NCBI GenBank assembly: GCA_016219075.1
Contig: JACRCJ010000266.1
Location: forward strand, 1 to 6,534
From: Deltaproteobacteria bacterium
Lineage (GTDB): Bacteria; Desulfobacterota; GWC2-55-46
DNA length: 6,534 bases
Reading direction: 5' to 3'
Part shown: positions 1 to 5,382 of the stretch, in pieces
Numbering within the stretch: the stretch's first letter is position 1
Layout: each line of letters begins with the position of its first letter
Program-made: the position numbers and the translations under genes
The notes under the pieces: generated by a model
Seen by the model: the letters and a program-made list of their open reading frames with translations, nothing else
Told to the model about the DNA's origin: nothing
The model's database searches: none

Positions 1-747
1 TATCGGCCTTCCCTTGGGGCCGAGCACATACTTTAGGAACTCCCTGGAGCGCTTCTCTTCCCCCGTGGTCTTCACCACGGCAGCGGCCTGCTTTATCGGG
101 TTATGGAGCCTCGCGTCTATCATTGTGTAGCTTATCTCCGGGAGGTCCGCTACCGACAGGGCCACTATCCCGGTCCCGGCGTTGCCGGTCTGAATGAACT
201 GGAGCGTCTGCCTGACATTCTCCCCGTAGACGAGCTTGCCCTTGATTCTGTCCCAGACCCCGGCGGACTTCAACGCCTCCATGGCGGCTACCCCGTAGGG
301 GGCGTGCGCCGGGTTGGCTATCGCCACCTTTTTTATCCGGGGGTCCAGAAGGTCTTTAAGGTCTTTTGCCACTACGCCGGAGGCCCTGTTCACCGCCAGC
401 ACCAACCTGCCTGTGGCGTAGACCTCGATGGTATCCGGTATAACATAGCCGCCCCTGTCGAGCTCGTCAATATATTTGCTGTTCGCGGCGAAAAAAATGT
501 CGAAAGGGGCGCCCTTCTCAATCTGCCTCGCGAGCATCCCGGTGGAGCCGAGCGAAAGCACCACCTTTACCCCGGTCTCCTGCTCGAAGTTTTTCGCGAT
601 CTCCCTGAAGGCGAATGCCAGGTCCGCGGCCCCGGCTACCGTGAGCCTGCCTTGAGCCTCGCTTTTCCCGCATGAGAAAAAGAGCGCGATGAAGAGCATG
701 ACCGTGACAAGCGACGCATTGGCGGCGGTACTAAAAAAAAATCTCAT
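1..747 (-). CDS. modA: Molybdate ABC transporter substrate-binding protein ModA (3' end cut by window edge)
   Basis: This gene encodes the extracytoplasmic protein that captures molybdate or tungstate and hands it to a ModBC-type permease. The frame is open for 249 codons from the ATG at 747 to the window edge, so only a short C-terminal piece is missing (the family is about 250-260 aa). The N-terminus is a signal peptide with a hydrophobic core at residues 13-25, followed by Cys26. It may be a lipoprotein, although the -3/-2 residues (F, F) are a poor lipobox. The mature part shows ModA hallmarks: AGAADLAFAF (38-47), LGSTGMLARQIEKGAPFDIF (66-85) and NPAHAPYG (145-152). Aspartate replaces the Ser that binds oxyanion in the E. 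coli AASL motif, a variant I recall in other ModA-like proteins. A GGAGGT Shine-Dalgarno lies at 754-759 with a 6-nt spacer. A repeat element begins 21 nt upstream, so expression probably depends on a promoter inside or beyond it. modB and modC, if present, would lie beyond position 1. Confidence 0.92.
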   Translation of the reverse strand, partial: MRFFFSTAANASLVTVMLFIALFFSCGKSEAQGRLTVAGAADLAFAFREIAKNFEQETGVKVVLSLGSTGMLARQIEKGAPFDIFFAANSKYIDELDRGGYVIPDTIEVYATGRLVLAVNRASGVVAKDLKDLLDPRIKKVAIANPAHAPYGVAAMEALKSAGVWDRIKGKLVYGENVRQTLQFIQTGNAGTGIVALSVADLPEISYTMIDARLHNPIKQAAAVVKTTGEEKRSREFLKYVLGPKGRPI

Positions 748-768
748 CGAAAGACCTCCATGAGTCAT

Positions 769-1017
769 TAGCAGGCTGCTGAAAACAGCCCGACCCACCC
801 TATGGGCGGGTCCCCCGGCAATCCATGGTTGTATTGCAAAATTGCGAGACTTTTTTAGCGTAATAGAAAGCACCCGTGACCATACGGCAAGTAAAGCCGT
901 AATCGAAGCAAGAGGCGCACCAACATTATAAAAAGCAATTTGTGAGATTTGGACGGATTCACTCCGGCCAAATCGTAGTTGAAAAAGCCATGGACGGACT
1001 TTTTCAACACCCTGTTA
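769..1017 (+). mobile_element. MITE-like repeat element, copy 1 (249 bp)
   Basis: This is a non-coding repeat with imperfect terminal inverted repeats, TAGCAGGCTGCTGAAAA at 769-785 and TAACAGGGTGTTGAAAA (reverse complement of 1001-1017), identical at 14 of 17 positions. Both ends begin with TA, which would suit a TA target duplication. The left arm holds a GC-rich hairpin (792-800 with 804-812, one A-C mismatch). The right arm holds a 10-bp perfect hairpin (978-987 with 999-1008). Positions 804-837 are identical for 34 nt to the second copy near 4529-4562, in opposite orientation. No transposase is present, so movement would need one supplied elsewhere. The transposase family cannot be assigned from the ends. 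The middle (about 855-930) is AT-rich and not shared with copy 2. On the minus strand it contains a perfect TATAAT (925-930) with only a weak -35, so a promoter towards modA is possible but unproven. Confidence 0.8.
978..1008. repeat. Conserved 10-bp hairpin in right arm of repeat copy 1
   Basis: GTTGAAAAAG (978-987) pairs perfectly with CTTTTTCAAC (999-1008) around an 11-nt loop containing CCATGG. The same structure occurs in copy 2 with a compensated base pair, which suggests the fold matters either as single-stranded DNA during transposition or as RNA. It lies at the end of the element facing the small ORF. It lacks the GC-rich stem plus terminal U-run of a classical intrinsic terminator. 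Confidence 0.75.
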
Positions 1018-1039
1018 GATAGTAACGAAACGGCGATAG

Positions 1040-1120
1040 TCAAAGATAAAAAGACCCGCCGCTAAAAAACCAGTACAATGACAGGGCTGCTAACCCCGCC
1101 AGAGACAGCCTCCTTCCCAT
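1040..1120 (-). CDS. Small hydrophobic ORF (26 aa), unknown function
   Basis: I do not recognise this product. An ATG at 1118-1120 follows a perfect AGGAGG (1127-1132) with a 6-nt spacer, the best ribosome binding site in the window. The frame encodes MGRRLSLAGLAALSLYWFFS followed by GGSFYL, then TGA. The peptide has two arginines at the N-terminus and an uninterrupted hydrophobic stretch from about residue 5 to 19, so it looks like a single-span membrane peptide or a signal-peptide remnant. It lies between the ModE-like gene and modA, downstream of a ModE-operator-like dyad. The stop is 22 nt before the repeat element, so it could also be the 5' stub of a gene disrupted when that element inserted. 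Whether it is translated is inference from the ribosome binding site. Confidence 0.45.
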   Translation of the reverse strand: MGRRLSLAGLAALSLYWFFSGGSFYL

Positions 1121-1154
1121 CTTCGTCCTCCTGTATCGTTATAAATACCGGGTT

Positions 1155-1178
1155 CGTTATTCCCTGCTGACTATAGCG
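1155..1178. promoter_or_regulatory. Putative ModE-type operator with overlapping -10 element
   Basis: The E. coli ModE site, as I recall it, is CGnTATATA, six bases, then TATATAnCG, 24 bp in all. Here CGTTAT (1155-1160) and ATAGCG (1173-1178) form an inverted pair with exactly that 24-bp end-to-end geometry; the inner three bases of each arm are degenerate. A further strong half-site, CGTTATAAA, starts at 1137, making TCGTTAT a direct repeat at 1136-1142 and 1154-1160. The minus-strand hexamer TATAGT (1170-1175) could be a -10 box. Its best -35 candidate, TTGATT (1191-1196), is only 15 bp away, which is short. The site lies just downstream of the modE-like gene and upstream of the small ORF and modA, where a molybdate-responsive operator would be expected. 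Confidence 0.4.
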
Positions 1179-1192
1179 TATGCGAAAAAAAA

Positions 1193-1594
1193 TCAACGCT
1201 TCCCCGTCCCCCCGACCCTCCGCCCCTCTCTCTCCCTGAACCTTTTAAACTCCGAATCAAGCTTCCTGAACGTCTCTATGGCCTTTTCGCCGGCCCCGGT
1301 AAGCGTCGCCCCGCCGCCGTTTTTGCCCCCCGCACAGGCCGTCACAAGAGGCGTCGGGGACTGCCTGTTCATCGACTCAACGAGTTCCCACGCCTTCCTG
1401 TAGGACATCTTCAGGGACTTGGCGGCCCGTGTTATCGAGCCGAACTCCTTTATCCTCACAAGGAGCGTGATCCTGCCCACGCCGAGAAAAGTCCCCTCGG
1501 TCCCCTCTATCCAGATATGTCCCTGGACCGTATAGGCCGGGGGGCCCTTCGCGTTCGTGAGCGCCGGCGGCCTTTTTCGTGCGGAGTCACTCAT
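1193..1594 (-). CDS. ModE-like winged-helix DNA-binding protein (molybdate-responsive regulator, N-terminal domain only)
   Basis: This 133-aa protein matches the DNA-binding half of ModE. The helix-turn-helix lies in GVGRITLLVRIKEFGSITRA (38-57) and continues through AKSLKMSYRKAWELVESMNR (58-77). It is followed by the wing, with GGKNGGGATLTGAGE at 89-103. The C-terminal molybdate-binding MOP domains of E. coli ModE are absent, so it is a stand-alone form whose metal sensing is unclear. I chose the ATG at 1594. The open frame extends to a TTG at 1630, but that TTG is the -35 box of a strong promoter, and neither start has a Shine-Dalgarno. The first ~25 residues are polar and proline-rich, unlike the conserved core. 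It lies one operator-bearing gap upstream of the small ORF and modA, which supports a role in controlling molybdate uptake. The C-terminal tail is strongly basic. Confidence 0.85.
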   Translation of the reverse strand: MSDSARKRPPALTNAKGPPAYTVQGHIWIEGTEGTFLGVGRITLLVRIKEFGSITRAAKSLKMSYRKAWELVESMNRQSPTPLVTACAGGKNGGGATLTGAGEKAIETFRKLDSEFKRFREREGRRVGGTGKR

Positions 1595-1630
1595 CAGGCG
1601 TAATATACTGCGGGGAATAACCCTTGTCAA
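1595..1630 (-). promoter_or_regulatory. Sigma-70 promoter of the modE-like gene, predicted leaderless
   Basis: On the minus strand a consensus -35 TTGACA (1625-1630) and a -10 TATATT (1602-1607, five of six) are separated by the ideal 17 bp. Seven bases separate the -10 from the ATG at 1594, so the transcription start should fall at or next to the start codon, giving a leaderless mRNA. This agrees with the lack of a Shine-Dalgarno. The -35 lies inside a short palindrome, CCTTG-A-CAAGG (1622-1632), a possible regulator contact. Confidence 0.7.
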
Positions 1631-1696
1631 GGATTTTCCGGCCTTAACTCAGCGTCTTTAAAAGCGTGCGGCGCGGGGGCGTGGCGGAAAAACAAG

Positions 1697-3073
1697 CTAA
1701 CCGGGGATGAAGATGCCGATGGTGATGCCTTTGGCGCCTGAGGCGCCGGCCCAGACTCTGCCGCCGTGGGCCAGCACAAAACTTTTGACTATGGAGAGGC
1801 CGAGCCCGGCCGCTCCTGTCCTTACCCCTTTATCGGTCAGGTAATAAGCGTCGAATATCCGTCCGGCGTCCTGGCCGGAAAAGCCCTCGCCGTCGTCGTA
1901 TACGGTCAACATGATCCCTCCTTCGCGCGGGGCCACGGAGACGCTCACCTCGGAGGCCGCGTGCTTGAAGGCATTGGACAGGAGGTTGTAGAGTATCCTC
2001 TGGAGCTTTCCGGGGTCGGCGTTTACGGCCATGTCGACCGGAGAGCCCCCGGGGTACTCAACGCCGTTGAGAAGGAGTTTTTTCCCGGCCCTCTCGAACG
2101 GCATGGATGCCTCCCTGAAGGCGGTGGCGAAACTGACCGTCTCTTTTCTGAGGGCGATCGCCCCGGACTGGGCGCGGCTGTAGTCGAGGATATCGGATGT
2201 CATGGAGTTTAACTTCTGCGAGGACGAAAATATCGCGTCGAGCTTCTTTTTGGTCTTTTCGCCGCCGTCCCTGTTAACCATCATCAGGAGCTCCGAGTTG
2301 GCCATTATGGTGGTGAGAGGGCCACGGAGGTCATGGACGATATGGTCTATGTACATCCGGTTCATCCTCTCTGTCTCTTTCTTCTCCGACATGTCGAAGG
2401 CTATGCCAAGAAAGCTCCTGATCTCGCCGTCAGGGTCCTTTATGGCGTTTATCGAGAGGAGTACCGGGACCTCGGTCCCGTCTTTTCTCAGGTTTATCAT
2501 CTCGCCCTTCCAGAAGTTCTTTTCAGGGTCGAGGATATCCCTCCACATCGCCCCGTAGAGCTCTTTTGTGGAGTGTTCCGATTTGAGCACCCTCGGGTTC
2601 TGCCCGATGACCTCGCCCCTCGTATACCCGTACAGGTCGAGAAACGCCTGGTTCACATCCATTATGGAGCCGTCCCTGTCGGTCACGGCCACGGCGTCGT
2701 TTGAGAACCTGAAGACCCTCTGGAACTCTTCGGTCAGCAGCCCCGGCACATCCGCGCCCCCTCCGGTGTTTACGAGGACCATGAAGGAATAGGTCTCACC
2801 AACGGGGTCCCTCAACGGATAAGCGGAGAGGAAGAGGTCGACAGTGGAGCCTCCCTTGCGTAGCATCCGTAACTCATGGGAGGTAGAGGCGGACGAGCGT
2901 TCTGCGGTAGATATGACGGCGGCAAAGAGCGCGTCGCCTCCCGTGGGAAGGAGGCAGGAGAAGTCTTTGCCCACGAGCTCCTCTGGCGCGTACCCGAGTA
3001 TATCCTCAAGGCTCTTGTCGGACCTTATTATTTTCCCCTGCGTGTCGAGGTTGAGGCTTCCTTCTTTTGACAT
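1697..3073 (-). CDS. Soluble PAS-PAS sensor histidine kinase
   Basis: This 458-aa protein would autophosphorylate on histidine and pass phosphate to a response regulator that is not in this window. The domains in order are a first PAS (about residues 5-103), a second PAS with PAC tail (about 117-231, ending GIAFDMSEKKETE), a HisKA dimerisation helix with phosphoacceptor His247 in HDLRGPL, and an HATPase domain. The HATPase shows the N box YNLLSNAFKH (362-371), G1 DDGEGF (393-398) and G2 GAAGLGLSIVK (420-430). All catalytic motifs look intact. There is no transmembrane segment or signal peptide, so it should sense a cytoplasmic cue through its PAS domains; the ligand cannot be read from the sequence. 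I prefer the ATG at 3073 because AAGGAAG (3081-3087) lies 7 nt upstream; a GTG two codons earlier would abut that site. It follows deoB by 61 nt with no terminator visible and is probably co-transcribed. Confidence 0.9.
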   Translation of the reverse strand: MSKEGSLNLDTQGKIIRSDKSLEDILGYAPEELVGKDFSCLLPTGGDALFAAVISTAERSSASTSHELRMLRKGGSTVDLFLSAYPLRDPVGETYSFMVLVNTGGGADVPGLLTEEFQRVFRFSNDAVAVTDRDGSIMDVNQAFLDLYGYTRGEVIGQNPRVLKSEHSTKELYGAMWRDILDPEKNFWKGEMINLRKDGTEVPVLLSINAIKDPDGEIRSFLGIAFDMSEKKETERMNRMYIDHIVHDLRGPLTTIMANSELLMMVNRDGGEKTKKKLDAIFSSSQKLNSMTSDILDYSRAQSGAIALRKETVSFATAFREASMPFERAGKKLLLNGVEYPGGSPVDMAVNADPGKLQRILYNLLSNAFKHAASEVSVSVAPREGGIMLTVYDDGEGFSGQDAGRIFDAYYLTDKGVRTGAAGLGLSIVKSFVLAHGGRVWAGASGAKGITIGIFIPG

Positions 3074-3134
3074 GAACACTCTTCCTTCTTATCATTACAG
3101 CGGCTCAAACGATTCAGAAGATTTAATGTACTCC

Positions 3135-4316
3135 TCAGGCCTTCAGCACGTCTTTAAGAAAAGAGGCCGCCCCGCGCGTCCCCTCGACCCCGAATATCTC
3201 GGCGAGCGTCTGGCCGAGGTCGGCAAATGTCTTTCTTGTACCGAGATCGACCCCGCCCCTGACCCTTTTGCCGTAGACAAGCAGAGGCACATACTCCCTC
3301 GAATGGTCCGTCGACGGCGTGGTCGGGTCGCACCCGTGGTCACCGGTTATAAACAACATATCGCCTTCTTTAAGCGCTCCTTTAATCCCGGGGAGCCTTT
3401 TGTCGGCATTTTCAAGGGCCGTTCTGTAGCCAAAGGGGTCGTTACGGTGGCCGTATAAAGTGTCGAAGTCCACAAGGTTGGTGAATATCAGCCCCTCTTT
3501 TACCCGTCCGAGCGCCTCAAGGGTCCTGTCTATCCCGTCGTCATCGCTTTTGGTATGTATCTCTTCGGTCAGTCCTTTATGGACGAATATGTCGCCGATC
3601 TTTCCGACCCCGACTACCGGGAACCCCTTCTCCTTTATCCGCTCAAGCACGGTAGTTCCCGGAGGCTCTATCGCCCAGTCCTTCCTCTCCTCCGTCCTCC
3701 TGAATGAGCCGGTACGACCCGTAAAGGGCCTGGCTATGACCCTGCCGATATTGTATTCGTAGAGGAACTCTCTGGCTACGCGGCAGACCCTGTAGAGCTC
3801 CTCCAGGGAGACGACCTCTTCATGGGCGGCTATCTGGAAGACGCTGTCCGCGGATGTGTAGACTATGAGCTTTTTGGTCTTGAGGTGCTCTTCCCCGAAC
3901 TCTTGTATTATCTCGGTGCCGGAGGCCGCACGGCCTGAGAGCCATCCGTAGCCGGTCTCCTCTTCGAACCGCCTGAGTATCTCAGGAGGAAAACCGCCGG
4001 GGTAAGTCGGGAAGGGTTTGTCGAGTATTATCCCGGCCATCTCCCAGTGTCCGGTGGCAGTGTCCTTTCCCTTCGAGGCCTCGCTCATCCGCCCGAAAGA
4101 GGCTATGGGGGACGGGTGCGCGCCGATTGAGTCCACGCCCTCGATATTGCCAATACCAAAGGACCTGAGGTTGGGGATATCAATCCCGCCTGCAGCCCTG
4201 ACAAGGTTGTCGAGCGTGTCGCTGCCGGCGTCGTTATACTCGGAGGCGTCCGGCAGCTCTCCCACGCCGAGGCTGTCGATTACTATTATTACCGCTCTTT
4301 TTATCGCGCTTTTCAT
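3135..4316 (-). CDS. deoB: Phosphopentomutase DeoB
   Basis: This enzyme interconverts ribose (or deoxyribose) 1-phosphate and 5-phosphate, linking nucleoside salvage to the pentose phosphate pathway (EC 5.4.2.7). It is a cytoplasmic, Mn-dependent member of the alkaline phosphatase superfamily. At 393 aa it has the usual full length. Expected active-site residues are present, offset by about one from the Bacillus cereus enzyme as I recall it: Asp14 in VIIVIDSLGVGE, Thr86 in GKDTATGHWEMAGI, Asp285 and His290 in DFDTLYGHR, Asp326-His327 in TGDHGCDPT, and His338 in STDHSREY. The family insert is represented by SADSVFQIAAHEE (155-167). The ATG at 4316 is the only sensible start, but no clear Shine-Dalgarno precedes it. 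A repeat element ends 22 nt upstream and may have replaced the native leader. It is placed between a corrin operon and a kinase, with no obvious pathway link to either. Confidence 0.96.
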   Translation of the reverse strand: MKSAIKRAVIIVIDSLGVGELPDASEYNDAGSDTLDNLVRAAGGIDIPNLRSFGIGNIEGVDSIGAHPSPIASFGRMSEASKGKDTATGHWEMAGIILDKPFPTYPGGFPPEILRRFEEETGYGWLSGRAASGTEIIQEFGEEHLKTKKLIVYTSADSVFQIAAHEEVVSLEELYRVCRVAREFLYEYNIGRVIARPFTGRTGSFRRTEERKDWAIEPPGTTVLERIKEKGFPVVGVGKIGDIFVHKGLTEEIHTKSDDDGIDRTLEALGRVKEGLIFTNLVDFDTLYGHRNDPFGYRTALENADKRLPGIKGALKEGDMLFITGDHGCDPTTPSTDHSREYVPLLVYGKRVRGGVDLGTRKTFADLGQTLAEIFGVEGTRGAASFLKDVLKA

Positions 4317-4338
4317 GGTCTTAACGAGGGGAGAGAGC

Positions 4339-4599
4339 TATCAGGATGCTGAAAAAGTCCTTCCATGGCTTTTTCAGCCGCGACTTGGCCGTAGTCCATT
4401 CGTCCAAGTCTCACAAATTGCTCGACTTTTTTGTCTCGCAATTGCACTCCCTTTGGGTCGTGGCTGGCAAGGAATATTTCATTTGTATAGCTCGCCTTAT
4501 CACTTCGTGAGCCGGCGAGCACCCAGTGGCAATACAACCATGGATTGCCGGGGGACCCGCCCGTTGGCGGGTCGGGTTGAGTTTTTCCGCAACCTGCTA
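4339..4599 (-). mobile_element. MITE-like repeat element, copy 2 (261 bp)
   Basis: This is the second copy of the element at 769-1017, in opposite orientation. Its ends are TAGCAGGTTGCGGAAAA (reverse complement of 4583-4599) and TATCAGGATGCTGAAAA (4339-4355). The left arm has a GC-rich hairpin (4554-4561 with 4566-4573) and the right arm a 10-bp hairpin (4348-4357 with 4369-4378). The outer ~70 and ~85 bp match copy 1, including a 34-nt identical block (4529-4562). The central ~90 bp differ, so the element has conserved arms and a variable middle. A 74-codon frame starting with TTG at 4537 runs through it into deoB, but it has no Shine-Dalgarno and I do not call it a gene. The element fills almost the whole gap between cobJ and deoB. 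Its first three bases are the stop codon of cobJ. Confidence 0.8.
4348..4378. repeat. Conserved 10-bp hairpin in right arm of repeat copy 2
   Basis: GCTGAAAAAG (4348-4357) pairs perfectly with CTTTTTCAGC (4369-4378) around an 11-nt loop with CCATGG. Compared with the hairpin at 978-1008, one T-A pair has become C-G with both sides changed. It faces deoB and lies 36 nt before that gene's ATG. Confidence 0.75.
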
Positions 4600-5382
4600 T
4601 ATGTCCCTGTATCCCCTCGGTGTCACCATCCTTTCATCAGCCCTGAATGTCGTGGAGTTGCCTATTATGATTATCGAGAGCATGTCTACCCTCTCGTAGT
4701 AGCCTTCGAGCTCATCAAGCGTAGTAAGCACTACCTCCTCTCCTTCCCGCGTGGCGTTCCTTACCAGCCCCACAGGGGTCGTCCCTTTCCTGTAGCGCCT
4801 GACGATTTCGATGGCTTTACCAAGCCCTTCAACCCTCTTTGAGCTCTTCGGGTTATACAGCGCGATGACGAAATCCGCCCTGGCCGCCATATCGACCCTC
4901 TCTTCTATCTTCTCCCAGTCGGTCAAAAGGTCTGAAAGGGATATGGAGGCGAAGTCGTGCATGAGCGGGGCGCCGAGGATGGAGGCCGCGGCCACAAAGG
5001 CCGGGATGCCGGGGACCACCTCCACTCTTACTTTAACGCCTTCAGAGGCCGAGATCTGTAGTATTAGCCCGGCCATGCCGTAGATGCCGGAGTCTCCTGA
5101 AGAGATGACGGAGACCTTTCTGCCGGCGCCCGCCATCTCGAGGGCTTTCCGGCACCGCTCGACCTCGAAGGTCATGCCGTTGGAGAAGACCTCTTTGCCT
5201 TTCGTGAGTTCCTCAATGAGGCCGACATACCTCGTGTAGCCGACGATACAGTCGGACTCCCTTATAGCGGCCTTCGCCCTTTCGGTAAGGTGCTCCAGAG
5301 AACCGGGCCCTATGCCTACGACATAAACGGCGCCCGCGCCAGCGCCACCGTCACCCTTTTTGAGACTATCTTTTTCAGCCAT
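4597..5382 (-). CDS. cobJ: Precorrin-3B / cobalt-precorrin-3 C17-methyltransferase (CobJ/CbiH)
   Basis: This enzyme methylates C17 with S-adenosylmethionine and contracts the tetrapyrrole ring during corrin synthesis; alongside CbiG the cobalt-early anaerobic route is the likely context. The 261-aa protein carries the SAM-dependent tetrapyrrole methylase fold: GIGPG (23-27), SSGDSGIYGM (94-103), VVPGIPAFVAAASILGAPL (122-140), HDFASISLSDLLTDW (142-156), LYNPKSSKR (175-183) and GNSTTF (241-246). The conserved domain begins only at residue 18. The first 17 residues are a Gly/Ala/Lys tail that lies entirely over the 3' end of cbiG in another frame. No other ATG, GTG or TTG is in frame there, so the ATG at 5382 is kept although GAGG sits only 2 nt upstream. 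The stop TAG at 4597-4599 is the end of the repeat element. The protein ends just after TPRGY, close to the normal family end, so little or nothing was lost. Confidence 0.94.
   Translation of the reverse strand: MAEKDSLKKGDGGAGAGAVYVVGIGPGSLEHLTERAKAAIRESDCIVGYTRYVGLIEELTKGKEVFSNGMTFEVERCRKALEMAGAGRKVSVISSGDSGIYGMAGLILQISASEGVKVRVEVVPGIPAFVAAASILGAPLMHDFASISLSDLLTDWEKIEERVDMAARADFVIALYNPKSSKRVEGLGKAIEIVRRYRKGTTPVGLVRNATREGEEVVLTTLDELEGYYERVDMLSIIIIGNSTTFRADERMVTPRGYRDI

Noticed and set aside
103..675. Plus-strand open frame of 190 codons
   Set aside because: It lies antisense to modA, has no recognisable domain, and is the usual by-product of GC-rich codon use on the other strand.
855..1043. 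Minus-strand 62-codon frame inside repeat copy 1
   Set aside because: It is composed of repeat sequence, has no ribosome binding site, and shows no similarity to anything recognised.
1121..1192. Moco-type riboswitch upstream of modA
   Set aside because: The region is too short and shows no conserved multi-helix structure; a ModE-type operator explains the repeats better.
1183..1195. Intrinsic terminator after the modE-like gene (T-run just past its stop on the minus strand)
   Set aside because: There are eight or more Ts, but no GC-rich hairpin precedes them: the upstream bases are G-rich without a complementary C-rich arm.
3074..3134. Separate promoter or terminator between deoB and the kinase
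   Set aside because: Only 61 nt are available, and I see neither a hairpin with a U-run nor a convincing -35/-10 pair.
4313..4537. Minus-strand 74-codon frame inside repeat copy 2
   Set aside because: It has a TTG start and no Shine-Dalgarno, lies inside a repeat, and overlaps the deoB start. Copy 1 has a stop codon in the corresponding frame. Only its right-arm peptide is noted as a finding.
4339..4600. Possible cobalamin riboswitch between cobJ and deoB (GCCACTGG near 4521-4530, minus strand)
   Set aside because: The rest of the B12 box and the expected multi-stem architecture are absent, and the stretch is repeat-element sequence.
4018..4842. Plus-strand open frame of 274 codons spanning deoB, the repeat and cobJ
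   Set aside because: It crosses two real genes and a mobile element in antisense with no domain similarity.
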